Source of the DNA: Ruminococcaceae bacterium R-25
GTDB taxonomy: Bacteria > Bacillota > Clostridia > Saccharofermentanales > Saccharofermentanaceae
DNA: 64,000 nucleotides
Reading direction: 5' to 3'
Assembly (NCBI GenBank): GCA_003149065.1
Contig: QGFZ01000003.1
Span: 353,501 to 417,500 of the forward strand
In this document: positions 25,228 through 33,944 of the stretch, piece by piece
Layout: each line of letters begins with the position of its first letter
Position numbering within the stretch: position 1 is the first letter of the stretch
The notes under the pieces: generated by a model
Seen by the model: the letters and a program-made list of their open reading frames with translations, nothing else
Database searches by the model: none
What the model was told of the DNA's origin: nothing
Position numbers and translations under genes: made by a program

Positions 25228-26733
25228 TTGATAGATTTTATTGATGTAGAGAAAACATATGCTTCGGGAGTTGAAGCCTTAAAGGGAATCAACTTAACGA
25301 TTGAAGACGGCGAATTCGTCTTCGTAATCGGTAAATCAGGATCAGGAAAGTCGACCCTCCTTAAGTGCATCACTTGCGAGGAGAGACCCACTTCAGGCAA
25401 AGTTACTATCGACAATTTCGATATTTCACATATGAGCCGCGCGCTCGTTCCTTATCTGCGCCGTAAGATCGGAATGATCTATCAGGACTTCCGTCTGATC
25501 GAGACTAAGACAGTAGCAGAAAATGTTGCTTTCGCAGGCGAGATCATCGGCGTACCCAAGCAGAGCCTTATGAATACGGTTCAGATCTGCTTATCCGTAG
25601 TAGGACTTAAGGACAAGGCAGACTGTTATCCCCAGGAGCTCTCCGGCGGTGAGCAGCAGAGAGTCGCTATTGCACGCGCAATGGTAAATAACCCCAGCCT
25701 TATCGTAGCTGACGAGCCTACAGGCAATTTAGACCCTGAGACATCCGAAGCTATTATGGCGATGCTCTTAGAGCTCAACCAGAACGGCGGCACGACGGTA
25801 ATCATCTGCACACATGACAGCACGATGGTTGACCGTATGAAGCAGAGAGTTATCGAGATCGATGACGGTCTTGTTATAAGAGATGAAACAGCCAGCGGTT
25901 ATAAGGGTGACCAGGAGCATGAAGCTTCTTTGGCACAGAACGCGAGAACATCTCTTTATGGCGGCGAGAACGGATCTTCCGTTGCCTTCGGTGACGATGA
26001 AGAATATAACGACGGTTATGACGATGCAGAATATGCCGATACAAAGAACAACGGCGTGCTTTTTGGCGATAACCAGAAAGCAAGAGAGTACGAACCTGTT
26101 GAAGAATCCTTCAAGCCTGAATTCGATCTGGACAAGGAAGTAACTCCCATCACAGCAATTCCCGATGAGGTATTTAATCCGGAACCTGTACAGGAAGTCG
26201 TTGTTGAAACCATAGAACTGGAAAATGCAGAAGAGCCGAAAGAACCAGAAAAGGTTGAAGAACCTGAAAAAGAATCTGAGTTCTTTAAGGCAGAAGAACC
26301 CAAAGAGCCTGAAGTAAAGGCTGTTCCGGAAGATAAAGAAGAAACTGAAGAAGCAGAAGAGGAAGATATCCCTCAGGAACCTGAGATCATTGAGATCAAT
26401 ATTCCTGAGAATACGACTGCTTTCTCCTTTGGAGATGAAGTTGCAAAAACTGCTGAGGCTCCGAAGGCACCTGCTCCCAAAGCTCCCGTTGCGCAAGTAG
26501 CTCCCCGGGATCTCGATCCTGATTTGGATCCGGATGAGGTTATGGCAGTTTCGAGTCAGGAGCCTGACTATGCAAAGGAAGCAAGACGCGAACTGAAGCG
26601 CAGGGAAAAGGCGGAAAAGGCTGCTTTGAAGGAAGCTAAGCGCAAGGAAAAGCTTGATAAGAAGAAAAAAGTGAGAAGAACAGATTTCAAGCCCGGAACT
26701 GATATTGATATGATGCCGGAGGATGATGAATAA
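25228..26733 (+). CDS. ftsE: Cell division ATPase FtsE with long charged C-terminal tail
   Basis: 501 residues against about 220-230 for normal FtsE. Residues 1-225 are a complete ABC ATPase: Walker A GKSGSGKST, signature LSGGEQQRVAIARA, Walker B LIVADEP. The remaining 270 residues are low-complexity: Glu/Pro-rich (EPEKVEEPEKE and similar) and ending in a strongly basic block (RRELKRREKAEKAALKEAKR). The start is TTG at 25228 with a weak RBS. FtsE drives FtsX to activate cell-wall hydrolases. The stop overlaps the ftsX ATG by 1 nt. Confidence 0.93.
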   Translation: MIDFIDVEKTYASGVEALKGINLTIEDGEFVFVIGKSGSGKSTLLKCITCEERPTSGKVTIDNFDISHMSRALVPYLRRKIGMIYQDFRLIETKTVAENVAFAGEIIGVPKQSLMNTVQICLSVVGLKDKADCYPQELSGGEQQRVAIARAMVNNPSLIVADEPTGNLDPETSEAIMAMLLELNQNGGTTVIICTHDSTMVDRMKQRVIEIDDGLVIRDETASGYKGDQEHEASLAQNARTSLYGGENGSSVAFGDDEEYNDGYDDAEYADTKNNGVLFGDNQKAREYEPVEESFKPEFDLDKEVTPITAIPDEVFNPEPVQEVVVETIELENAEEPKEPEKVEEPEKESEFFKAEEPKEPEVKAVPEDKEETEEAEEEDIPQEPEIIEINIPENTTAFSFGDEVAKTAEAPKAPAPKAPVAQVAPRDLDPDLDPDEVMAVSSQEPDYAKEARRELKRREKAEKAALKEAKRKEKLDKKKKVRRTDFKPGTDIDMMPEDDE

Positions 26734-27629
26734 TGACCGGAAGAGCTTTAATTAATTCAATCAAAGAAGGCTTTCGCGGAATCATCAGACATCCGCTCGT
26801 TACCATAGCCTCTATCACGACCATCATGCTGATGCTCATAATCATGGGCGCTTTTTACATGTTCTCTGTTAATGCCAGAAGGATCATGAGAAAGCTCTCA
26901 CAAAGACCTCCTATTGAGGTTTATATGGTCCTCCAGAGCACTGAAGAGCAAAGAGCCACAGTAGCTCAGAACCTTAAGGATAATCCTGATATCATTGAGT
27001 TTACGATGGCTTCTCCTGAGGAGAACTATAACAGCTTTAAGGAAAACCTCGGATCATCTTCATCTATCCTTGATGACTTTGATTACAATATGTATCTTCC
27101 TTATACATTTAATATAAGACTCTCCGATCCTTCAAAGGCAAATGAAGTCTGCGCAGTGATCGAGACTTATACGGGAGTTTCAAAGGTTGCCCAGGAAAGC
27201 AATGTAATGACATTCCTTACCAAGGCTTCAAGGATCGTTAATGTTACGACGGCAGTATCGTTCGTCGTTCTTTTCGTAATCGCATTGTTCATTATCTCGA
27301 ACATGGTACGTATCTCTGTTTACTCCAGAGCTTCAGAGATCGAGATCATGAAATTTGTCGGCGCTACAAACAACTACATCAGGCTTCCTTATATTACGGA
27401 AGGCGCTATGGTTGGTCTTTTCAGCGCGCTGACTTCATGGGCTATCACAACGATCGTTTATCATTCAGTCTATGCAAAGGCTATGAGCTCGATCGACCCG
27501 ACAAGCTTTTACGCCCTGGCTACAACGAGATCCCTCATGTGGCATGAGCTCGTTATCTTAGTCGTAATGGGATTGATAATTGGAGCAGTAGGAAGCGGTA
27601 TTTCAGTACGTCAATATATCAAAGTGTGA
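26733..27629 (+). CDS. ftsX: Cell division membrane protein FtsX
   Basis: 298 residues, four membrane segments (about 22-46, 168-192, 225-248, 268-290) with a large extracytoplasmic loop after the first, as in FtsX. The loop contacts a hydrolase or activator in other Firmicutes. Coupled to ftsE (TAATG); the M23 peptidase gene follows after 8 bp. Confidence 0.94.
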   Translation: MTGRALINSIKEGFRGIIRHPLVTIASITTIMLMLIIMGAFYMFSVNARRIMRKLSQRPPIEVYMVLQSTEEQRATVAQNLKDNPDIIEFTMASPEENYNSFKENLGSSSSILDDFDYNMYLPYTFNIRLSDPSKANEVCAVIETYTGVSKVAQESNVMTFLTKASRIVNVTTAVSFVVLFVIALFIISNMVRISVYSRASEIEIMKFVGATNNYIRLPYITEGAMVGLFSALTSWAITTIVYHSVYAKAMSSIDPTSFYALATTRSLMWHELVILVVMGLIIGAVGSGISVRQYIKV

Positions 27630-27637
27630 GGCATATT

Positions 27638-28963
27638 ATGATAAACACAGAAACTATTGAAAGAAGCGAAAAAAAGGGGAATAGGATTTTAAAGAAGCTG
27701 GCGATGTTTGGTGTCGCTATGCTTTGCTGCCTTGTGGCAACGGCTTCGAGCTCATGGCTCAGTTCTGAAAAAGTAGTTGCGGTAGGCGGTGTTCCGATCA
27801 TCGTTAATAAAGTAACTGTTGAAGATATCAACAATGCGAAAAAGAAGAGAGACGCTGCCAAAGAAGATGCCAAGAAGGCTAAGCAGAAGATCGCCGACCT
27901 TAAAAACCAGAAGGAACAGATCTCCGGAGAACTCTCAAAGCTTAACCAGGCTAATGCCGAGCAGAAGGCACAGTATGAGCTTATCGCATCACAGTTGGAG
28001 GCAGCTCTTGATGAAAAGGCTGCAGCATTAGACGAATATATCGAAGCTCAGGAAAACCTTGAAAAGCAACAGAAGCTTTTCACTGACAGAATTACCATCA
28101 TGTTCGAGTATCAGAACAAATCGACATTGGAAGTCCTTTTGGAATCTGACAGCATTGCCGGTTTCTTCACAAACATGCAGGTTATCTCACTTATCGCAGA
28201 TTCTGATGCTCAGGCTGTAGATATGCTCCAGTCCGCATTGGACGATGCCGAGCTTCAGGCTGATCTCAAGCTCAAGCATGCAGAAGAGATGCAGGCAATA
28301 GCGGATGAGAAGAAGCGTCAGTTAGACGAGCTCGAAAAACTTATCGGCCAGACCGAGGAAACACTCAGCAATGTTGATACAGACATCGACTCCATGGAGA
28401 AGATGGAGGACGAACTCGAGAAGGAAGCTAAGAAGCTCGAGGATAAGATCAAGAGCCTCCAGACCCAGTACAACAAGGAAAATGCAGCAACCGGCGGCGG
28501 TGGTGCAGGAACTACCAAGTATAACAGCAAGGGTACAAAGGAAGTTGGCGGTGTAACATGGCGCTGGCCTACATATTGCACCAGCATTACTTCTTACTAC
28601 GGATACAGAATCCATCCCGTATATAAGACAAAGAAGTTCCACTCCGGTGTAGATATCGGTGCAGGTTATGGTGATACGATCATGGCTGCAGCTTCAGGTA
28701 CGGTAATCCTCGTTTCAGAACCTGTAGAAGGTAAGAACAAGGGCGGTTCCGGATACGGCAACTACTGCATCATTGATCACGGCAACGGATATTCGACTCT
28801 TTACGGACATGCAAGAGACATCTATGTAAAGGTAGGTCAGAAGGTTTCCCGCGGCAAGGCTATCGGCGAAGTCGGAAGCACTGGTACATCAACAGGTGCG
28901 CATCTCCACTTCGAAGTCCGTGTCAACGGCAGCACTACAAACCCTCTTAACTATCTGCCGTAA
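27638..28963 (+). CDS. M23 peptidase with coiled coil, FtsEX partner (EnvC/PcsB-like)
   Basis: 441 residues from the ATG at 27638 (GAGG upstream; the in-frame GTG at 27626 overlaps the ftsX end). N-terminal membrane anchor/signal (about 16-38), a long coiled coil (about 55-285, KKRDAAKEDAKKAKQKIADL and on), a Gly-rich hinge, then LytM: HSGVDIG and AHLHFEV supply the zinc ligands and active-site histidine. By analogy with CwlO/PcsB/EnvC it is a murein hydrolase controlled by FtsEX. Confidence 0.93.
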   Translation: MINTETIERSEKKGNRILKKLAMFGVAMLCCLVATASSSWLSSEKVVAVGGVPIIVNKVTVEDINNAKKKRDAAKEDAKKAKQKIADLKNQKEQISGELSKLNQANAEQKAQYELIASQLEAALDEKAAALDEYIEAQENLEKQQKLFTDRITIMFEYQNKSTLEVLLESDSIAGFFTNMQVISLIADSDAQAVDMLQSALDDAELQADLKLKHAEEMQAIADEKKRQLDELEKLIGQTEETLSNVDTDIDSMEKMEDELEKEAKKLEDKIKSLQTQYNKENAATGGGGAGTTKYNSKGTKEVGGVTWRWPTYCTSITSYYGYRIHPVYKTKKFHSGVDIGAGYGDTIMAAASGTVILVSEPVEGKNKGGSGYGNYCIIDHGNGYSTLYGHARDIYVKVGQKVSRGKAIGEVGSTGTSTGAHLHFEVRVNGSTTNPLNYLP

Positions 28964-28969
28964 TTCTTT

Positions 28970-29713
28970 ATGGACGACAGCTTTTACGACATACTTGCCC
29001 TTCACTACGATGATCTTCAGATAAACGGCGATACTTCAGCCTGGGGACCGTATATATACGGACTTATCAATGATCATTGCAAGATCAAGGAACCATCGGT
29101 TACTGATCTTGGCTGCGGAACAGGTGTCGTAACTAATTTCCTCGCTTCAAAGGGATTAAATGTTACGGGAGTAGATCTTTCTCCCGATATGCTCTCACTG
29201 GCTTCATCAGGTGATGAGACGGGTACGGTTTCCTGGATATGTGCTGATATCACATCCTACGAAGGTCCCATGTGCGGATGCTTCATATCAACAATGGATA
29301 CGGTAGGTCACATAACTGATCCGGAAGATCTTGCAAAGATCTTTTCAATGGTATCGGACAGTCTTGAAGAAGGCGGAGTATTTATCCTCGATACGACCAC
29401 AAAGCATCATTTCGAAGAATCTCTGGGCGACAATGTTTTCTACGAAGACTACGATGGCTTTACTCTCCTTTGGGTAAATCATTACGATAAGGATGAAAAG
29501 ATCAATCATGCAGAGCTCACGCTTTTCGAGCTGACAGAAGATGACCTCTATGAGAGATATGACGGCGAACTTACTGCAAGATTTCATTCCCCCGAAGAGA
29601 TAGAAGATATGGCAGAAAAGGCCGGACTTAAAAAACTCGCAGTATATGGCGAACTTAACAGGGAAGAGCCCTCTTTAAAAGACGAACGGATCTTCTTTGT
29701 ATTCGGTAAATAA
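28970..29713 (+). CDS. Class I SAM-dependent methyltransferase
   Basis: 247 residues. VTDLGCGTGVVTNFL is SAM motif I; ICADIT and GGVFILDTTT are the later strands of the Rossmann core. Substrate unknown. It starts 6 bp after the M23 gene and precedes hslO by 21 bp, so it belongs to the same run of genes. Confidence 0.88.
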   Translation: MDDSFYDILALHYDDLQINGDTSAWGPYIYGLINDHCKIKEPSVTDLGCGTGVVTNFLASKGLNVTGVDLSPDMLSLASSGDETGTVSWICADITSYEGPMCGCFISTMDTVGHITDPEDLAKIFSMVSDSLEEGGVFILDTTTKHHFEESLGDNVFYEDYDGFTLLWVNHYDKDEKINHAELTLFELTEDDLYERYDGELTARFHSPEEIEDMAEKAGLKKLAVYGELNREEPSLKDERIFFVFGK

Positions 29714-29734
29714 ATATATATATAAGGAACTGAC

Positions 29735-30640
29735 ATGGCAGATAACGCATATTATGTACCGGGCGCGCCCGAAGACTTGAAAAAGGACCACATCGTAAGA
29801 GCTGAAGGCTTGGGCGGTCTTGTTAAGTGTCTTTGCGTGAGCACGAAGACTGTCTGCGAGACTGCCAGGGTCATGCATCAGATGTCTCCTGCGGCGACAG
29901 CAGCTCTGGGCAGATTCATGACAGGTTCTCTTCTTATTTCCGAATCCATGAAGAATCCCGGAGACACTCAGACTACGATAATCAGGGGCGACGGACCGAT
30001 GGAAGGCATGACATGCGTTACCGATTTCGGTTTTAAGGTAAGGGCATATCCTGTTGAATCCGTTGTTCCGACGGAATATCACAGGCCCGGCAAGATAAAT
30101 GTCGGTGCTGCAGTAGGCAAGGGCAGCCTTACAGTTGTAAGGGATATCGGCCTTAAAGAACCTTATGTCGGCGTATCCGAACTGGTATCGGGCGAGATCG
30201 CGGAAGATTTTGCTTATTATCTTGCTAAATCTGAACAGACAAAGTCGATAGTATCTCTTGGTGTATTGCTCGAAAAAGGTGAGGTTTCCCATGCGGGCGG
30301 CCTTATGATCCAGCTCCTGCCCGGAGCAGGCGAAGATGAGATCTCTTATCTCGAAAAAAGAGCAGCAGGTTTCCCTGAGATATCATTCCTTTTCAGTGAA
30401 GGATTTACTCCGGCACAGATAATCGACCTTTTCATGGGCGATCCTGATCTTAAATATCTCGATGGCAAAGAAGTGGAGTTCAAGTGCAACTGCAGCAGGG
30501 AAAGAATGCTGACAGGCCTTGCAGCTTTGGGCAAAAATGACATCGAAGAGATCACAAAAGACGGCAAGCCGATCGAAACAGTATGCAGATTTTGCAACAG
30601 TAAATATGTTTTTGAGCCCGAAGAACTCAAAAAACTGTAA
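29735..30640 (+). CDS. hslO: Redox-regulated chaperone Hsp33
   Basis: 301 residues. The C-terminus has the zinc redox switch CNC (about 250-252) and CRFC (about 287-290), spaced as in Hsp33. Oxidation releases zinc and activates its holdase function in the cytosol. RBS AAGGA. The repeat CAAAACTGTAAAAAA surrounds the stop codon, and the S10 promoter follows. Confidence 0.94.
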   Translation: MADNAYYVPGAPEDLKKDHIVRAEGLGGLVKCLCVSTKTVCETARVMHQMSPAATAALGRFMTGSLLISESMKNPGDTQTTIIRGDGPMEGMTCVTDFGFKVRAYPVESVVPTEYHRPGKINVGAAVGKGSLTVVRDIGLKEPYVGVSELVSGEIAEDFAYYLAKSEQTKSIVSLGVLLEKGEVSHAGGLMIQLLPGAGEDEISYLEKRAAGFPEISFLFSEGFTPAQIIDLFMGDPDLKYLDGKEVEFKCNCSRERMLTGLAALGKNDIEEITKDGKPIETVCRFCNSKYVFEPEELKKL

Positions 30641-30669
30641 AAAACAGGGGCAAAACTGTAAAAAAGTGC

Positions 30670-30698
30670 TTGCAAATCACAAAACAAGATAGTAGAAT
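30670..30698 (+). promoter_or_regulatory. Promoter of the S10-spc operon
   Basis: TTGCAA (30670-30675), 17-bp spacer, TAGAAT (30693-30698). Start expected near 30705, leaving a leader of about 320 nt before rpsJ. Confidence 0.65.
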
Positions 30699-30704
30699 AC
30701 CTTT

Positions 30705-31013
30705 CGCACGCGTCTAAACAGGGATAATTCTGCCCTTTAGTACGAGTGATAAGGCTTTGATAACGGAGATTGCCACGAGGTAAGGCGCCAGCTGCGCGAT
30801 AACTTGCGAGGTGGGTAACTTCGAAGGAGCCGAAGGCAGAGGATACGATCCGATGCCGTCTCGGAACCCTATGGTTCGGAGAGTTCGAAGCAGTACGTTA
30901 CTGCCCAGAGAACCAAAGTGCCGCCCTAAGGTGGTAACTGGATAGTCTGGGTTTTTGAATGGAAAGCCAAGACACTCCCGACAGGGTTGAGAAAAAGAAA
31001 TACAGCTTATAGT
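30705..31013 (+). ncRNA. Structured 5' leader of the S10 operon, class not recognised
   Basis: Non-coding, with many mutually compatible helices. CTAAA-(CA)-GGG/CCC-TTTAG (30714-30740); GCGC/GCGC (30785-30797); long-range CTTCGAA/TTCGAAG (30819-30825 with 30884-30890) enclosing GGCA-GA-GGAT/ATCC-GA-TGCC (30835-30857, tandem G-A pairs) and CTC-G-GAACC/GGTTC-G-GAG (30860-30881); GCAGTA/TACTGC (30890-30904); and CCCAGA/TCTGGG (30904-30951) around GCCGCC/GGTGGT, followed by T5. It does not match tmRNA, RNase P, 6S or a riboswitch I can recall. Likely role: control of ribosomal-protein synthesis, by a ribosomal protein or another ligand (inference). Confidence 0.65.
30904..30956 (+). terminator. 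Attenuator-like hairpin in the S10 leader
   Basis: Perfect 6-bp CCCAGA/TCTGGG closes over an inner GCCGCC-CTAA-GGTGGT hairpin and runs into GTTTTT (30951-30956), about 72 nt before the rpsJ start. It may terminate part of the transcripts. Confidence 0.45.
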
Positions 31014-31028
31014 AAGGAGGCCAACAAA

Positions 31029-31346
31029 ATGGCAACAAAGACAACAATGGTCAGAATTAAGCTCAAGGCTTATGATCACAAGATTCTCGACGAGAGCGCA
31101 AAGCTTATCGTAGACGCACTTGCTCGTGACGATGCAAGCTTCTCCGGTCCTATCCCGCTCCCTACAGAGAAAGAGGTTGTTACGATCCTTCGTTCACCTC
31201 ACGTAAACAAGGATTCCCGTGAGCAGTTCGAGCAGAGAACTCACAAGAGAATCATCGACGTCTATACACCGTCTTCTCAGACGATGGATGACATTGGCAA
31301 GCTTGACATGCCTGCAGGCGTTTCTATTGAAGTAAAGATCAAATAA
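31029..31346 (+). CDS. rpsJ: 30S ribosomal protein S10
   Basis: 105 residues. The ATG at 31029 follows AAGGAGG (31014-31020); the earlier in-frame Met at 30987 lies in the leader. [18 protein letters not shown] and the C-terminal [29 protein letters not shown] are S10. S10 also acts in NusB antitermination. It opens the operon, and an unusual 112-nt gap follows before rplC. Confidence 0.97.
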   Translation: MATKTTMVRIKLKAYDHKILDESAKLIVDALARDDASFSGPIPLPTEKEVVTILRSPHVNKDSREQFEQRTHKRIIDVYTPSSQTMDDIGKLDMPAGVSIEVKIK

Positions 31347-31458
31347 AAACGCTTTAAGGCTTAATTCGGCATTTAAGGAACGCCAAGCCTTAGATCGCCG
31401 AGGTCACGTTCTTCGGCAAACCGTTGAACCAATAACCTAAATAGGAGGAAAGAACTTT
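31347..31458 (+). promoter_or_regulatory. Structured spacer between rpsJ and rplC
   Basis: AAGGCTT/AAGCCTT (31356-31362 with 31385-31391) stacks on GGC/GCC, followed by GCCGA/TCGGC (31397-31401 with 31413-31417). Other gaps in this operon are mostly 3-24 nt. No promoter boxes seen. Confidence 0.45.
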
Positions 31459-32085
31459 ATGACGAAATTCATCATTGGCAGAAAGTCCGGCATGACACAG
31501 TTGTTCGATGACAACGGCAACGTTATTCCGGCAACCGTTATAAGCTGCGAGCCTATGTACGTGCTCCAGAACAAGACGGTAGAGACTGACGGATACAAGG
31601 CCTGCAAAGTAGGCACAGGTTCCATCAGAGCAAAGCTTGTAAACAAGCCTGACGCAGGACAGTTCAAGAAGGCTGACGTTGAGCCTAAGAGAATTATCCG
31701 CGAATTCACACCCGACGAAGAGTACAGCCTCGGACAGGAGATCAAAGTATCCGATATGTTCGCAGTTGGCGACAAGGTCGACGTAAGCGGCGTATCCAAG
31801 GGTAAGGGTTTCCAGGGCAACATCAAGCGTCACGGACAGAAGGGTGGTCCTTCTGGTCACGGCTCCATGTATCACAGAAGAGTCGGTTCAATGGGCGCTA
31901 CTTCCACACCCGGTAGAGTTGTACCTGGTAAGAAGATGCCTGGACATATGGGTGCAGTTAACTGCACAGTACAGAACCTTAGCGTTGTCATGGTTGACGG
32001 CGACAGAGGAATCCTCGTAATCAGAGGAGCTATCCCTGGTCCTAAGGGCGGTATCGTAACAGTACAGAATACTGTTAAGGCATAA
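31459..32085 (+). CDS. rplC: 50S ribosomal protein L3
   Basis: 208 residues. FIIGRKSGMTQLF at the start, and the long loop KGFQGNIKRHGQKGGPSGHGSMYHR that reaches the peptidyl-transferase centre. AGGAGG upstream; rplD follows after 17 bp. Confidence 0.97.
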   Translation: MTKFIIGRKSGMTQLFDDNGNVIPATVISCEPMYVLQNKTVETDGYKACKVGTGSIRAKLVNKPDAGQFKKADVEPKRIIREFTPDEEYSLGQEIKVSDMFAVGDKVDVSGVSKGKGFQGNIKRHGQKGGPSGHGSMYHRRVGSMGATSTPGRVVPGKKMPGHMGAVNCTVQNLSVVMVDGDRGILVIRGAIPGPKGGIVTVQNTVKA

Positions 32086-32102
32086 GACGGAGGAACAGAA
32101 TA

Positions 32103-32726
32103 ATGGCTAAAATTGATGTTAAAGATTTGACAGGTGCCGTTAAGGGTTCCATCGAGCTTTCCGATGAGATTTTCGGCATCGAGCCCAACGAAGTTGCAAT
32201 GTCTACAGTAGTTAGAAACCAGCTTGCAAACAGAAGACAGGGCACACAGAAGACAAAGACAAGAAGCGAAGTATCCGGTGGCGGTAAGAGACCTTACAGA
32301 CAGAAGGGTACAGGTAGAGCTCGTCACGGTTCAACAAGATCCGCACAGTATGTTGGCGGCGGAATCATCTTTGGACCCAACCCCAGATCATACAGCTACA
32401 CAGTACCTAAGAAGATCAAGAGACTTGCTCTTAAGTCCGCTCTTTCTTCAAAGGTTGCTTCTGAGAAGATGATCGTTATCGAGAACATGGATCTTGACGA
32501 AGTAAAGACAGCTACAGTTGCTAAGGCTCTCAAGGCTATCGGCGCTGGCAATTCTTCACTCATCGTTCTCGAGGGCGTAAACAAGAATGCAGAGCTCTCT
32601 GCAAGAAATATCAAGGATGTTAAGACAGCACTCGTTAACACGATCAACGTTATGGACATCCTCAAGTATGACAGCTTTGTAGCTACAAAGGCTGCAGTTG
32701 AGAAGATCGAGGAGGTATACAAGTAA
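32103..32726 (+). CDS. rplD: 50S ribosomal protein L4
   Basis: 207 residues. QGTQKTKTRSEVSGGGKRPYRQKGTGRARHGS is the exit-tunnel loop. In E. coli L4 also represses the S10 operon through its leader, which makes it a candidate ligand for the leader at 30.7-31.0 kb, though that mechanism is not known to be conserved. Overlaps rplW by 1 nt. Confidence 0.97.
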   Translation: MAKIDVKDLTGAVKGSIELSDEIFGIEPNEVAMSTVVRNQLANRRQGTQKTKTRSEVSGGGKRPYRQKGTGRARHGSTRSAQYVGGGIIFGPNPRSYSYTVPKKIKRLALKSALSSKVASEKMIVIENMDLDEVKTATVAKALKAIGAGNSSLIVLEGVNKNAELSARNIKDVKTALVNTINVMDILKYDSFVATKAAVEKIEEVYK

Positions 32727-33079
32727 TGAAGTCCCCCTATGATGTAATCATTAAGCCCATCATCACAGAGAAGACGATGGCTAGCACAGAAGAGGGCAAG
32801 TACACTTTCGTAGTTGCACCTAACGCTGAAAAGCCTGAGATCAAGGCAGCAGCAGAGAAGCTCTTCGGTGTTAAGGTTCTTGCTGTTAACGTTGCTAATT
32901 TTGACGGTAAGAAGAGAAGACTTAGAAATAAGCCCGGCACAACACCTGCTTACAAGAAGGCAGTTGTTACAATCGCTACAGACGCTGTTGAGAACACATA
33001 CCTCGGCAAGGGCGGCAAGGCAGTAAAGGCCGGAACAAAGAACAAGACATCAATCGAAGAATTCGGTTTTGGTCAGTAA
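32726..33079 (+). CDS. rplW: 50S ribosomal protein L23
   Basis: 117 residues: DVIIKPIITEKTM at the N-terminus and NKPGTTPAYKKAVVTI. L23 forms the exit-site docking point for SRP and trigger factor. A C-terminal stretch (GGKAVKAGTKNKTSIEEFGFGQ) makes it slightly longer than the common 95-100 residues. Confidence 0.96.
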   Translation: MKSPYDVIIKPIITEKTMASTEEGKYTFVVAPNAEKPEIKAAAEKLFGVKVLAVNVANFDGKKRRLRNKPGTTPAYKKAVVTIATDAVENTYLGKGGKAVKAGTKNKTSIEEFGFGQ

Positions 33080-33101
33080 TGTAATCAAGGAGAGATAAAA
33101 A

Positions 33102-33932
33102 ATGGCAGTAAAAACATTTAAACCTACTTCTCCCGCAGTTCGTGGAATGGCCATAGCTGACTATTCCGTTCTTACAAAGAAGGACCCGGAGAAGAGCCTT
33201 CTTAAGTCAAGGAAGAAGACAGGCGGCCGTAACTCTTATGGCCGTATCACGGTTCGCCATATCGGCGGCGGTAACCGTACAAAGCTCAGAGTAATCGATT
33301 GGAAGCGTGACAGAGCAGGTATCCCTGCTACAGTCAAGGCAATCGAGTACGATCCTAACAGAACAGCTTACTTAGCACTCATTCAGTATGTTGACGGTGT
33401 TAAGTCCTACATCCTCGCTCCCGAGGGCCTCAAGGTAGGTCACAAGGTTGAGAGCGGTCCGGATGCAGATATCCTTAACGGCAACGTTCTTCCTATTTCC
33501 TCTATCCCGGTAGGTACAGTTATCTGCTGCGTAGAGATGAATCCCGGCAAGGGCGCTCAGCTCGTTAGAACAGCTGGTGCTTCTGCTCAGCTCATGGCTA
33601 AGGAGAACGGCTTCGCTCAGATCCGTCTTCCTTCCGGTGAAGTTCGTATGGTTCCCGAGAAGTGCCGCGCAATGATCGGTTCTATCGGCAACGCAGAGCA
33701 CGAGAACGTTAAGCTCGGTAAAGCTGGTAAGTCCAGACACGCTGGTGTAAGACCTGCAGTTAGAGGTGTCGTAATGAACCCTAACGATCACCCTCACGGC
33801 GGTGGTGAAGGTAAGTCTCCTATCGGTCTCCCTGGCCCTGTTACACCTTGGGGTGTTCCTACATTGGGTAAGAAGACACGTAATAAGAAGAAGCAGTCCA
33901 GCAAGTATATTGTTAAGTCGAGAAAGGCATAA
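33102..33932 (+). CDS. rplB: 50S ribosomal protein L2
   Basis: 276 residues. [21 protein letters not shown] and the C-terminal [13 protein letters not shown] with the conserved histidine near the peptidyl-transferase centre. GGAGAG upstream. Confidence 0.98.
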   Translation: MAVKTFKPTSPAVRGMAIADYSVLTKKDPEKSLLKSRKKTGGRNSYGRITVRHIGGGNRTKLRVIDWKRDRAGIPATVKAIEYDPNRTAYLALIQYVDGVKSYILAPEGLKVGHKVESGPDADILNGNVLPISSIPVGTVICCVEMNPGKGAQLVRTAGASAQLMAKENGFAQIRLPSGEVRMVPEKCRAMIGSIGNAEHENVKLGKAGKSRHAGVRPAVRGVVMNPNDHPHGGGEGKSPIGLPGPVTPWGVPTLGKKTRNKKKQSSKYIVKSRKA

Positions 33933-33944
33933 GGAGGCAGTTCA

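Noticed and set aside
29675..30292. 205-codon frame antisense to hslO
   Set aside because: Shadow of hslO, which has its full zinc switch; no upstream signals.
30700..30980. Idea that the S10 leader is a 23S rRNA, RNase P or tmRNA fragment
   Set aside because: A few short strings look ribosomal, but none of the invariant cores I know (RNase P P4, tmRNA tag region, 23S helix signatures) is present.
30714..31079. 121-codon open frame antisense to the S10 leader
   Set aside because: No RBS, no family resemblance, and it lies over sequence explained by RNA helices and the rpsJ start.
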